53,268 bases of DNA from an uncultured Sporosarcina sp. (GTDB taxonomy: Bacteria; Bacillota; Bacilli; Bacillales_A; Planococcaceae). Numbering within the stretch: position 1 is the first letter of the stretch; each line of letters opens with the position of its first letter. Location: assembly GCA_948469885.1 (NCBI GenBank), contig CAOKMT010000001.1, forward strand, positions 150,187 through 203,454, written 5' to 3'. The notes beneath the pieces are model-generated. The model was given only the letters and a program-made list of their open reading frames with translations. It had not been told where the DNA came from and did not search any database. A program made the translations under genes and the position numbers. Positions 16,078-23,672 of this stretch are shown here, piece after piece.

Positions 16078-16131
16078 GGGCCGTTCAGGAATTACAATAA
16101 CAAAATTTGATGGTTTTTGAACGGCCATTTA
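16078..16131 (+). other. Inverted repeat downstream of cadA
   Basis: GGGCCGTTCA and TGAACGGCC flank a spacer of about 28 nt, followed by ATTTAAA. The pairing is strong but the loop is long and there is no T-run, so it may be only a weak terminator. Confidence 0.35.
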
Positions 16132-16148
16132 AACGGAGGCGAATCTTG

Positions 16149-17273
16149 ATGCAGTTACAAGAATGGACGATGGAAGAGCAAGAGCAGCTCATCCATTTTA
16201 TGACGACGAATACTTGGCCTTACGACGGGCACACTCATCCAGGTCGTGACATCATTGAAAAAGCGATTGAAGAAGGTGGTTACGAGTCGGATGAAGTAAA
16301 AACGTTCTGGGTCGAAAACGAGAAAAATATAAAAGTGGGTATTGTGAAAATCTATGATTTACAAGAAGATATTCCGCTCTTCGATCTACGGATTGCAGAT
16401 CGATCCAGGGGGCAAGGGTACGGGCCGAAAGCACTTCGCCTCGTTGCAAAGTATGTTTTCGATCTGCCTGAGAAGAAAATCCGATTGGAAGGTCATACGA
16501 GGCAAGATAATCTTGCAATGCGGAAAACATTTGAACGTGCAGGCTTCGTGAAAGAAGCCCATTTGCGGAAAGCATGGTTTTCACCGAAGAAAAACTCCTA
16601 TTATGATGCGGTGACATATGGCATGACACGGGAAGACTTTTTGGAGGGGACGACGACACCCGTCGTTTGGGAAGATGATGAAAAGAAAGTCGAGCAGTCA
16701 TTACGCCGCTCCCTTGTAGAGGTTCCGGATACATTCGAGTCAGAACGACTTCTTATAAGAGCGCCTAAGCTTGAAGATGCACCGGAGTTGTGGAACGCCG
16801 TTCGACGTTCCCGGCAAGCACTTCAGCATTGGCTGCCGTGGGCGCGGAAGAACCTGCGCTTAGAAGATACGGAGGAGAATTTAAGGCAGGCGATTGCACA
16901 TTTTGTTACGCGGAAAGATTTCAGATTACACCTGTATTTAAAAGAAACGGAACAGTTCATTGGCGTCGCGGGATTGCATCGGGTAGATTGGACGATACCT
17001 AAATTTGAGATTGGATTTTGGCTCGATACATCCTTCGAGGGGAATGGTTATATGGTTGAGGCGGTTACCCGTCTTTCCGAGTTGGCTTTTCAAGACCTCG
17101 GTGCAAGGCGAGTGGAAGTGCGCTGCGATGAAAAGAATGCCAAAACTCGAAACGTTGCGGAACGAACGGGCTTTAAACTGGAAGGGATATTAAGAAATGA
17201 CTCTATTTCCGTGGACGGCTATTCTTTAAGAAATACGTGCATTTACGCAAAAACAGAGGAAGCAATCGAGTGA
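16149..17273 (+). CDS. Protein with two fused GNAT acetyltransferase domains
   Basis: A 374-aa protein made of two GNAT domains in tandem. The first (residues about 1-170) has the acetyl-CoA loop RSRGQGYGPKALRLV and the NLAMRKTFERAGFV segment. The second (about 195-370) starts FESERLLIRAPKLEDAPELW, like RimJ/RimL-type N-acetyltransferases, with FEGNGYMVEAVTRL and NVAERTGFKLEGILRN. They are linked by an acidic stretch (EDDEKKVEQS). The substrate is unknown; a peptide N-terminus or small amine is likely for the second domain. GGAGG precedes the ATG at 16149; the longer frame from 16107 has no RBS. It appears to be monocistronic. Confidence 0.8.
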   Translation: MQLQEWTMEEQEQLIHFMTTNTWPYDGHTHPGRDIIEKAIEEGGYESDEVKTFWVENEKNIKVGIVKIYDLQEDIPLFDLRIADRSRGQGYGPKALRLVAKYVFDLPEKKIRLEGHTRQDNLAMRKTFERAGFVKEAHLRKAWFSPKKNSYYDAVTYGMTREDFLEGTTTPVVWEDDEKKVEQSLRRSLVEVPDTFESERLLIRAPKLEDAPELWNAVRRSRQALQHWLPWARKNLRLEDTEENLRQAIAHFVTRKDFRLHLYLKETEQFIGVAGLHRVDWTIPKFEIGFWLDTSFEGNGYMVEAVTRLSELAFQDLGARRVEVRCDEKNAKTRNVAERTGFKLEGILRNDSISVDGYSLRNTCIYAKTEEAIE

Positions 17274-17281
17274 AGCGCAAG

Positions 17282-17317
17282 AAAGCCATCACTTTTTCAA
17301 GTGATAGCTAGTTTTTG
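17282..17317 (+). terminator. Terminator of the double-GNAT gene
   Basis: AGC-c-ATCACTT pairs with AAGTGAT-a-GCT around TTTC, followed by AGTTTTTG. Confidence 0.8.
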
Positions 17318-17328
17318 ATGTATTGGGT

Positions 17329-17478
17329 CTACCTTCGTCCCGTAAGAAGCTGGATGATGAAGATGATGCCTGCTACGACGAGAACTAAGTGAATGAGTCC
17401 ACCGCCAATTTTAAAGATAAGGCCTAATAACCAAAATGCAAACAAGACAACAATGATTAGCCAAAGAATTCTACCCAT
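17329..17478 (-). CDS. Small membrane protein, Lmo0937 family
   Basis: A 49-aa protein starting MGRILWLIIVVLFAFWLLGL, with a second hydrophobic segment LIHLVLVVAGIIFIIQLL and the end TGRR. This matches the small two-helix Lmo0937 (DUF5670) family known from Listeria and other Bacillales. AGAGGTG precedes the ATG with good spacing. A good sigma-B-type promoter lies upstream, which fits the stress-dependent expression I recall for the Listeria gene. The biochemical function is unknown. Confidence 0.85.
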   Translation of the reverse strand: MGRILWLIIVVLFAFWLLGLIFKIGGGLIHLVLVVAGIIFIIQLLTGRR

Positions 17479-17519
17479 CGGATTCACCTCTTCCACTCAT
17501 GCTTTATTGTAATTTAAAT

Positions 17520-17545
17520 TTACCCTGGAGATGGGCAAAGTAAAC
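17520..17545 (-). promoter_or_regulatory. Sigma-B-type promoter of the Lmo0937-family gene
   Basis: On the minus strand GTTTAC (17545-17540), a 14-nt spacer and GGGTAA (17525-17520). Each hexamer differs from the sigma-B consensus (GTTTAA/GGGTAT) at one position. The start codon is about 41 bp downstream. Confidence 0.7.
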
Positions 17546-17613
17546 AAAATGAGGGGAATTAGGCAAATCGATACAAAGGATTTTTATGTAATTACATACT
17601 GGAGGCGGTATTG

Positions 17614-18027
17614 ATGGCAACACCGGGTATGGAAGATTATATTGAACAAATCTATTTACAAATCGAGGAAAAAGGCGTGGCACGAGTGTCAGACGTGGCG
17701 GAAAATCTCGATGTCCTTCCGTCTTCTGTCACCAAAATGGTACAGCGACTGGATCGAGAAGGTTATGTCTATTATGAAAGATATAAAGGGCTTGAATTGA
17801 CGGAAAAAGGCATGACGTTTGGAAAGAAACTTGTGAAGCGTCACGATATATTAGAAGAATTTCTTCGGATCATCGGTGTCGATGAAGAAAACATTTATGG
17901 GGACGTGGAAGGGATTGAGCATCACTTAAGTTGGAATGCGATCGATCGGATTACGGATCTTGTGGAGGCGTTGGAACAGGACGGGGAATTCGTAAGGAAG
18001 TTGAAAAATAATCAGATACAAATGTAA
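17614..18027 (+). CDS. mntR: Manganese-responsive repressor MntR (DtxR family)
   Basis: A 137-aa metalloregulator that represses Mn(II) uptake genes when Mn is sufficient. All binuclear Mn ligands of B. subtilis MntR are at the same numbers: Asp8, Glu11, His77, Glu99, Glu102, His103. The N-terminal winged helix holds [17 protein letters not shown], and [15 protein letters not shown] is the dimer/metal segment. GGAGG precedes the start; a TTG one codon upstream (17611) is the alternative. No Mn transporter is adjacent. It is followed 13 bp later by cvfB, so the two may be cotranscribed. Confidence 0.95.
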   Translation: MATPGMEDYIEQIYLQIEEKGVARVSDVAENLDVLPSSVTKMVQRLDREGYVYYERYKGLELTEKGMTFGKKLVKRHDILEEFLRIIGVDEENIYGDVEGIEHHLSWNAIDRITDLVEALEQDGEFVRKLKNNQIQM

Positions 18028-18040
18028 AGGATGATGAAAG

Positions 18041-18895
18041 ATGGAATTGAAGTCGGGATATACGGCACAGTTGGAAGTGATTGGACAAGAAGGCTCGCGA
18101 TGGATTTTGGACGGCGAAAAGGAAAATATTATGATGAACGTTTCCGATGCGGACGAAAGTGTGCAGCCAGGTGATCGTGTACATGTCTTCCTCTACAAAA
18201 ATAGACGCAACGAATTGACTGCAACGATGCGCATGCCGAATATGACATGCGACACATATGGGTGGGCAACAGTCATTCGGATTGACCCCAGACAGGGCGT
18301 TTACGTCGATATCGGTTCTTCTTTTGAGGTGCTCGTAAATGGAGCAGACTTGCCGGCGATTCGTTCGCTATGGCCAATTTTGGGCGATGCGCTATATATG
18401 ACATTGCGGACGGATTTGGGTGGTGAGATTTTCGGGAGACTGGCGACTGAAGAGCGTGTGATGGACCGTTTTACCATCGCCGAGCCATCTTTATTCAATA
18501 AAAATTTGAAAGCACGTGCTTACCGGCTCTTACCGGTTGGGTCATTTATGTTGAGTGTTCCTGATTTGTACCGAATATTTATTCATAATACGGAGCAAGA
18601 AGGAGAGCCGCGCCTTGGAGAAGAAGTTGAAGTGCGCGTAATCGGCGTTCATGAGGATGGAACGTTAAACGGATCAATGCTTCCACGCGTTGAAGAGCGG
18701 TTAACGGGCGATGCTGAAGTGATCTTCAATTATTTGAACGATATCGGTGGAAAAATGCCGTTTACAGATAAATCATCCCCGGATGAGATTCAGGAAATGT
18801 TCAAAATGAGTAAAGGCGCGTTTAAACGTGCGCTTGGAAGATTGATGAGAGAGCGGAGAATTGTACAGGAAGATGGTTGGACAAAGCTCGTTTGA
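18041..18895 (+). CDS. cvfB: S1-domain RNA-binding protein CvfB (YitL)
   Basis: A 284-aa protein with the CvfB layout: three S1-like OB folds (about residues 1-60, 65-130 and 150-215) and a C-terminal winged helix (KMSKGAFKRALGRLMRERRI). GVYVDIGSSFEVLVNGADLP and LGEEVEVRVIGVHEDGTLNGS are S1-type strands. In staphylococci CvfB binds RNA and affects virulence gene expression; in other Bacillales its role is general RNA metabolism and not well defined. It is 13 bp downstream of mntR with an AAGGATGATGAAAG RBS region. Confidence 0.88.
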   Translation: MELKSGYTAQLEVIGQEGSRWILDGEKENIMMNVSDADESVQPGDRVHVFLYKNRRNELTATMRMPNMTCDTYGWATVIRIDPRQGVYVDIGSSFEVLVNGADLPAIRSLWPILGDALYMTLRTDLGGEIFGRLATEERVMDRFTIAEPSLFNKNLKARAYRLLPVGSFMLSVPDLYRIFIHNTEQEGEPRLGEEVEVRVIGVHEDGTLNGSMLPRVEERLTGDAEVIFNYLNDIGGKMPFTDKSSPDEIQEMFKMSKGAFKRALGRLMRERRIVQEDGWTKLV

Positions 18896-18960
18896 ATGTC
18901 TAAAGGGAACCTTATTTTTCTTGAATCGTACTAATGTGTAGACAGAAGGAGGTACCTTTT

Positions 18961-19848
18961 ATGAAACGTTTTATAGCGATGATGACTGCAATCGTTTTTG
19001 TTTTTGGCTTAGGATCGGCGAAAATAACCCAAGCGGAAGCCGTCGTCGATGAAAGGCTAGGTGTGCCGATCGTCGTATACGGTGCAAATTTATCGGATGC
19101 TGAGATGGAAAGTGTAAAACAAAGTTTGAAAGTTGAAGGTGAGGCAGAAGTCGAAGAAATCTTCGTCGATGGATCCGACCTTGTCACTTACATTAAAGAT
19201 AGCAATAGCAGTTCAAGAATGTACTCTTCCGCCAAAATTACAAGACAGGATGCGGGAAAAGGACTCGACATTTCGATTGTGACCCCAGATAACATTACAC
19301 AAGTGACGTCTGATATGTATGCGAATGCGATGCTGACAGCGGGGATTGAAGACGCCATCGTCGAAGTGGCAGCACCTAAAAAAGTGACAGGCCATTCGGC
19401 GCTTGTCGGTATCTACAAAGCTTATGAAGTAACGGGCGAAAATTTGGATACAGAGCGGACGGACGTTGCGAATGACGAATTGAATCTTGCGACTAAATTG
19501 GCGGAAGATGGCGATGTTGACAGCGCCAAAGTTTCAGAGTTACTCACGGAGTTAAAAAAGCAAATAGCTGAAAAGAATCCTGCGACAAAAGAAGAAGTTG
19601 AGCAAATCGTAACAGAGCAATTGCAAAAGCTTAACATTGAACTAAGTCCAGCTGATCGTCAACTGCTTATTGACTTGATGGATAAAATTCGAAATCTAGA
19701 CATCGACTTCGGAAAGTTATCGACACAACTCTCCGACATGAGCGATAAAATACGTGAGAAACTTGGTGAAATCGATCCAAGTTTTTGGGAAAAGGTGAAA
19801 GAATTTTTCTCGAACCTCGTAGATTCAATAACTTCATGGTTTAAATAA
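18961..19848 (+). CDS. Secreted DUF1002 protein (YpuA-like)
   Basis: A 295-aa protein with a signal peptide (MKRFIAMMTAIVFVFGLGSA, cleavage near TQAEA). The DUF1002 region follows, with VVYGANLSDAEMESVKQSL and TGHSALVGIYKAYEVTGENL. The C-terminal third is helical and charged, ending in an amphipathic FWEKVKEFFSNLVDSITSWF segment that may contact membrane. The function is unknown; B. subtilis YpuA is the nearest relative I recall. GGAGG stands eight bases before the ATG at 18961; the frame upstream to 18934 is not needed. Confidence 0.8.
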   Translation: MKRFIAMMTAIVFVFGLGSAKITQAEAVVDERLGVPIVVYGANLSDAEMESVKQSLKVEGEAEVEEIFVDGSDLVTYIKDSNSSSRMYSSAKITRQDAGKGLDISIVTPDNITQVTSDMYANAMLTAGIEDAIVEVAAPKKVTGHSALVGIYKAYEVTGENLDTERTDVANDELNLATKLAEDGDVDSAKVSELLTELKKQIAEKNPATKEEVEQIVTEQLQKLNIELSPADRQLLIDLMDKIRNLDIDFGKLSTQLSDMSDKIREKLGEIDPSFWEKVKEFFSNLVDSITSWFK

Positions 19849-20140
19849 TCATGGATGATTCTATATCGAAGCGATCAACTGTTAAATGAACGGGCGGAGG
19901 CAGGTGCTAAAACCATCTGACTTATGACAATACAGAGCGGCGCCAATACTCTTGCGTTATGAGGAATTCTTTATGTCAACAAACTGATGTAGTTTGGATC
20001 GCAAAAAATAGGGAAACCCAAGTATGTCTTCAATTGTGTCAAAGCTCTCGTATGAATATCAAATCACTGCGACGGGATGAAATGTCGTGATAAGGGTAAA
20101 TTATTTTGTATTCAAGGCAATGAATGGGAGGGACTCAATA
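19849..20140. other. Gene-free stretch before the dioxygenase gene
   Basis: No ORF, clear terminator or clear promoter is visible. A weak dyad, ATCAC-tgc-GAC ... GTC-GTGAT, lies at about 20066-20092. A short match to the hairpin repeat at 40717 (AGAGCGGCGCC, near 19936) may be a decayed copy. Confidence 0.3.
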
Positions 20141-21109
20141 ATGGAGTTAGCAGGGATTCACCATGTTTCTGCGATTACGGCTGATGCAGAGAAAAACTTT
20201 GAATTTTTCACACATATACTCGGAATGAGATTGGTGAAAAAAACAGTCAACCAAGACGCCACGTCGTCTTACCATCTTTTCTACGCGGATGCGGTCGGGA
20301 CACCGGGGACGGATATGACGTATTTTGACATTCCGAACGCCGGGGAAACTTATCCCGGTGTGTCGAGTATTAGCAATACCGCATTCCGGATTCAGTCAGA
20401 AGATGCGCTTTCGTTTTGGAGAAAAAGGTTTCAAACGTTCGGTGTCGAATATGAAGAAGTGAAAGAGAGATTCGGTCGTCCAACACTAAAGTTCCTTGAT
20501 CATGAAGGTTCGCGCCTGATGCTCATCGTGGATGACGGAGCGGGTGTTCCATACGGCGTCCCTTGGGAAAAAGAGGATATACCCGGGGAATTTGCGATTG
20601 TGGGGCTAGGCCCTGTCACACTGACGGTTCGAAAACCCGAATCGACGGTGAAAGTTCTCCGAGAAGTATTGAATTTTGCTGAGGTGGGGACATACCCGTC
20701 AAGCGTTGCCGGAATGCCGGACATCCGTGTGTTATCGACAGGACAAGGTGGACCTGCGGCGGAAGTCCATGTGGAAACCCGCACGGACTTGCCGATGGAA
20801 AGGCCAGGTCGCGGAAGTGTCCATCACGTCGCTTTTCGAGTGAAAACGATGGAGGAGTACGAGAAGTGGGATGAGCGATTAAAAAGACATGGGTTCACAA
20901 CGAGCGGACCTATCGATCGCTACTATTTCAAATCGATTTACTTCAGAGAACCGAATGGCATCCTTTACGAACTGGCGACAGATGAACCTGGCTTCGCGAC
21001 AGACGAGCCGCTTGACAGGCTCGGAGAAACATTGGCGTTGCCGCCGTTTCTGGAACCGAAACGCGATCAGATCGAAGCGTCGTTGCGCCCGATTAATACA
21101 AATGAATGA
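20141..21109 (+). CDS. Ring-cleaving dioxygenase (glyoxalase fold, MhqO/MhqA-like)
   Basis: A 322-aa protein with two vicinal-oxygen-chelate modules, starting MELAGIHHVSAITADAEKN. The metal ligands expected for the family are the His in GIHHVSAI, the His in GRGSVHHVAFRV and the Glu in REPNGILYELATD. Members cleave hydroquinone-type rings and protect against quinone electrophiles; in B. subtilis they are under MhqR or YodB control. GGGAGG precedes the ATG at 20141. The next gene, a small GNAT, starts 24 bp later, so a two-gene operon is likely. No MhqR palindrome was seen upstream. Confidence 0.85.
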   Translation: MELAGIHHVSAITADAEKNFEFFTHILGMRLVKKTVNQDATSSYHLFYADAVGTPGTDMTYFDIPNAGETYPGVSSISNTAFRIQSEDALSFWRKRFQTFGVEYEEVKERFGRPTLKFLDHEGSRLMLIVDDGAGVPYGVPWEKEDIPGEFAIVGLGPVTLTVRKPESTVKVLREVLNFAEVGTYPSSVAGMPDIRVLSTGQGGPAAEVHVETRTDLPMERPGRGSVHHVAFRVKTMEEYEKWDERLKRHGFTTSGPIDRYYFKSIYFREPNGILYELATDEPGFATDEPLDRLGETLALPPFLEPKRDQIEASLRPINTNE

Positions 21110-21133
21110 TCTATATTTGAAAGGAGTCAGTGC

Positions 21134-21418
21134 ATGATGGAATTCGAGTTTATTGAACTAGAAGGTGACGCATTCGCATTCCGCCACGTTGAAGATGGGA
21201 AAGTGTTGGCCGAAATCACTTGGACATTGCTTGGGGATGTGATGGCGGTCGATCATACATTTGTTTCCCCTGAACTGCGGGGCGGCGGCGTTGCCAAACA
21301 ATTGCTTGACCGTGCAGCGGCATATGCGAGAGAACAAGCATATAAAATAGAACCGATTTGTTCATACGTCGTGACGGCTTTTGAACGCTATGATGAATAT
21401 GATGATATTAAAGTGTGA
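21134..21418 (+). CDS. Small GNAT-like N-acetyltransferase (YjdJ type)
   Basis: A 94-aa short GNAT of the 'GCN5-related, GNAT-like' group (human GNAT domain-containing protein 1 / E. coli YjdJ type). The acetyl-CoA loop is SPELRGGGVAKQLLDRAA, and ICSYVVTAFERYDEYDD is the C-terminal hallmark with its catalytic-position Cys. AAAGGAG precedes the ATG. It is probably cotranscribed with the dioxygenase. The substrate is unknown. Confidence 0.85.
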   Translation: MMEFEFIELEGDAFAFRHVEDGKVLAEITWTLLGDVMAVDHTFVSPELRGGGVAKQLLDRAAAYAREQAYKIEPICSYVVTAFERYDEYDDIKV

Positions 21419-21423
21419 ACGAG

Positions 21424-21460
21424 CGGCAATCCGTATGTCTAAGGGCGGATTGCTTTTTTA
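21424..21460 (+). terminator. Terminator after the dioxygenase-GNAT pair
   Basis: GCAATCCG pairs with CGGATTGC around a 12-nt loop and is followed directly by TTTTTT. Confidence 0.85.
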
Positions 21461-21553
21461 GTTTTTGGGAAAAAAGAACAAATGTGATCGAAAAGTGAAA
21501 CCAAAAATAGGAGCTACCGTATAATATAGAGTAGAAAGGGAGGTTTGTTACGT

Positions 21554-22024
21554 ATGTCACGTACAGCGGAAAAAGTATTATCTATTATAAGTGCAGCATT
21601 TACAGCAATTACAATTGTAATGAGCTTTGTCGGATTAGCTTTTTGGAAAAATCTTACATCAGATCCAGCATGGCGCCGAGAAGTGGAAATGGAGTTATTG
21701 GCAGATCCGGAATTTACACCGGGAGATGTAGAGTTTATTTTTTCATTGCTTAACTTTTTCGAAGGGTTCTACTGGTTTATCATTATCGCATTAATTATTA
21801 GCTTTATTTTAACGATTGTTGGAATTGTCAATATTTGGAACAACAAAAAGCCGAAGCTGGCAGGAATTATGTTTATCGTTGCGGGATTGTTCGCAGGAAT
21901 TCTTACATTGACTTCAATTCTTTTGTATATTGCTGGTGTGCTTTGCTTTACAAGGAAACCCCCATTGTCCAATGATCGGGCGTTCACCGAAGAAAATTAC
22001 GACGGTACAATGCGGCCACTTTAA
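21554..22024 (+). CDS. DUF4064-type small integral membrane protein
   Basis: A 156-aa protein with an N-terminal helix (ILSIISAAFTAITIVMSFVG region, residues about 8-32) and three closely spaced helices at about 70-130 (FYWFIIIALIISFILTIVGI; LAGIMFIVAGLFAGILTLTS). A lumenal-type loop with acidic residues lies between. It resembles DUF4064 proteins of unknown role. GGGAGG stands ten bases before the ATG at 21554. The last codons and the TAA stop run into repeat R2 (TTTAACTTG), so the repeat supplies the stop codon and the native C-terminus may have been changed. Confidence 0.65.
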   Translation: MSRTAEKVLSIISAAFTAITIVMSFVGLAFWKNLTSDPAWRREVEMELLADPEFTPGDVEFIFSLLNFFEGFYWFIIIALIISFILTIVGIVNIWNNKKPKLAGIMFIVAGLFAGILTLTSILLYIAGVLCFTRKPPLSNDRAFTEENYDGTMRPL

Positions 22025-22331
22025 CTTGATTCAGCAGAAGTCCTCCACTTCCATAAGTGGCGGGATGAATGCTAAAATGCATTTAAAATCAGAGGGAGTT
22101 CAAACTCCCTGCTGATTCAAGTTCAAAGGAAGGCAACCTAAGTTCGCCACGTCCTGTGGCGACGGTTGCATGACCGACATCCCGTCGGCCCGCGGATGTC
22201 ACAGATTTTCAGAGGAGCTTAAGAAGGCAGTCTAAGACCGCGACTTCCTGTCGCAACGACTGCATGACCAACTTCCTGTTGGCCCCATGCTCGAAAAAAT
22301 CTGGACGCAATCACGCCGAGGCGCGATTGAT
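22020..22331 (+). repeat. Composite intergenic repeat, copy R2 (modules A, B1, C-left, B2, C-right)
   Basis: Module A is at 22023-22123 and is nearly identical to R1. Module B1 (about 22126-22190) folds as GCAACC/GGTTGC enclosing CGCCAC/GTGGCG, then CCGAC/GTCGG. The left half of C (GCGGATGTCACAGATTTTC) follows, then a second, different B module (22223-22285: GCAGTC/GACTGC, GCGAC/GTCGC, CCAAC/GTTGG), then the right half of C ending CGCCGAGGCGCGATTGAT. B2 is thus inserted in the loop of C. Confidence 0.85.
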
Positions 22332-22335
22332 CAAG

Positions 22336-22372
22336 AAAAAGGCGCTTTCCATTTCATGGAAGGCGCCTTTTT
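22336..22372. terminator. Bidirectional terminator after repeat R2
   Basis: A 12-bp stem, GGCGCTTTCCAT / ATGGAAGGCGCC (one G-T pair), has a 3-nt loop, with A5 before and T6 after. It serves the DUF4064 gene and the convergent GNAT gene. Confidence 0.85.
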
Positions 22373-22427
22373 TGAAATAATAATTGGATTCTTCCTCGGG
22401 TAGGTCCGTGGAAGGATAAGCAGGACA

Positions 22428-22907
22428 TTAAGTTTGCATATAGACATATTGCGCAGTTTCCACAGGATACCCCTCAAACGTTTCATCGAAGAGATCGAGT
22501 AGTTGAAAGCCGTGTTTTTCATAAAAAGCTCGGCCGATTTTATTGTTTCCATCTACATAAGCAAAGAGTTGGGTTGCATCAGCCAGCACGGTTAAGGTAG
22601 CTTGCAACAATTTTTCACCGTAGCCAGCTCGTTGAAAGGTCGGCAGGATATACATCGCAGTTATTTCAGCGTCTCCGTCTTCATCCACTTTCGTGAAGTT
22701 GGTAAAACCAATGGGGACACCTTCGTGTTCTACAATGAGTACGACCGTCTTCTCCATTCTTTTCAACAACATGATGTCCGCATAAGAGCGGTCGATATAG
22801 TGGGTTTGCGTTTCTTTCGGAAGGTTTCCATCGTCCATTTCTTCCCATGCTTGATAAACGATTTTACGCACGTAGGCGATATCTTCCGTTGTCATCGGTC
22901 GAATCAT
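22428..22907 (-). CDS. GNAT-family N-acetyltransferase
   Basis: A 159-aa GNAT, residues MIRPMTTEDIAYVRKIVYQA at the start. The acetyl-CoA-binding region is AMYILPTFQRAGYGEKLLQA (R/Q-x-x-G-x-G), followed by NNKIGRAFYEKHGFQLLDLF. GAGGTGACGAGG precedes the ATG. The substrate is not predictable. It is monocistronic, between two composite repeats on the other strand. Confidence 0.85.
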   Translation of the reverse strand: MIRPMTTEDIAYVRKIVYQAWEEMDDGNLPKETQTHYIDRSYADIMLLKRMEKTVVLIVEHEGVPIGFTNFTKVDEDGDAEITAMYILPTFQRAGYGEKLLQATLTVLADATQLFAYVDGNNKIGRAFYEKHGFQLLDLFDETFEGYPVETAQYVYMQT

Positions 22908-23018
22908 ATCCTCGTCACCTCAATCTGTCTTTTCGCTATCATATCAAATAACAAATATGAAAACTATCATAGCCTTGCAATGGAGAATATTGGATAACTC
23001 ATTCGGGATAGAAGGCAA

Positions 23019-23044
23019 GTTTCTAAACAATTCGAAACGGGTAT
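23019..23044 (+). promoter_or_regulatory. Sigma-B-type promoter of the YtxH-like gene
   Basis: GTTTCT (23019-23024), a 14-nt spacer and a perfect GGGTAT (23039-23044). The RBS AGGAGG (23075-23080) follows about 30 bases later. The match and spacing fit general-stress promoters of Bacillales, and sigB itself is in this window. Confidence 0.75.
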
Positions 23045-23090
23045 ACTACTCCCATAACAGTTTTTCGAAAAATCAGGAGGTATGATGAAA

Positions 23091-23417
23091 ATGGCGAAGA
23101 AAAAAAATAACGCTTTATTAATTGCGACATTAGTTGCCGGTGCGTATGCATATTTTAGTAAAAAAGAGAATCGTGACAAGGCGCAAGTTGCTTTCAACAA
23201 TGCGAAAAAGAAAGTGGAATCGTTTATCGAGCACCAAAAATTGGATCATGATGATAAAACAAAGACAGGTTATCCAGACCCGTACGATGTTCCAGACAAC
23301 AAGATGGTGAGCGAAGGTGCTCAGACGAGCGTCCATTATTACAACCAAGAAGTTGAAGATGATGTGGAAGTGTCCAAAGACACAGACGCTGATGGATTAT
23401 ATAATAAAAAAGGTTGA
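23091..23417 (+). CDS. YtxH-like general stress protein
   Basis: A 108-aa protein with a short N-terminal hydrophobic segment (NALLIATLVAGAYAYFSKKE), followed by a helical charged region (AQVAFNNAKKKVESFIEHQ) and an acidic tail. This is the general layout of YtxH-type stress proteins, though similarity is in layout more than in motifs. Three in-frame ATGs lie at 23082, 23085 and 23091; AGGAGG ends at 23080, so 23091 (10 nt) or 23085 (4 nt) is preferred. The sigma-B-type promoter directly upstream supports a general stress role. Repeat R3 starts just after the stop. Confidence 0.6.
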   Translation: MAKKKNNALLIATLVAGAYAYFSKKENRDKAQVAFNNAKKKVESFIEHQKLDHDDKTKTGYPDPYDVPDNKMVSEGAQTSVHYYNQEVEDDVEVSKDTDADGLYNKKG

Positions 23418-23419
23418 AG

Positions 23420-23637
23420 TTTAACTTGATTCAGCAGAAGTCCTCCACTTCCATAAGTGGCGGGATGAAAGCTAAAATGAATTTAAAATCAAAGGGAGTT
23501 CAAACTCCCTGCTGATTCAAGTTCAAAGGAAGGCAACCTAAGTTCGCCACGTCCTGTGGCGACGGTTGCATGACCGACATCCTGTCGGCCCCGAACTCGA
23601 AAAAGTCTGGACGCAATCACGCCGAGGCGCGATTGAT
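23420..23637 (+). repeat. Composite intergenic repeat, copy R3 (modules A, B3, C-right)
   Basis: Module A is at 23423-23523; B3 at about 23526-23592 differs from B1 of R2 essentially in one loop base (ATCCT for ATCCC). The right half of C ends CGCCGAGGCGCGATTGAT. The left half of C is missing. In module A the arm AATGC/GCATT is broken here (AAAGC, GAATT) while the other arms are kept. Confidence 0.85.
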
Positions 23638-23672
23638 AAAACTGTATATACCTTATTCAACTAAGAAATATG

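Noticed and set aside
16252-16734. 160-codon minus-strand frame inside the double-GNAT gene
   Set aside because: Opposite a clear GNAT coding frame with conserved motifs; no start signals.
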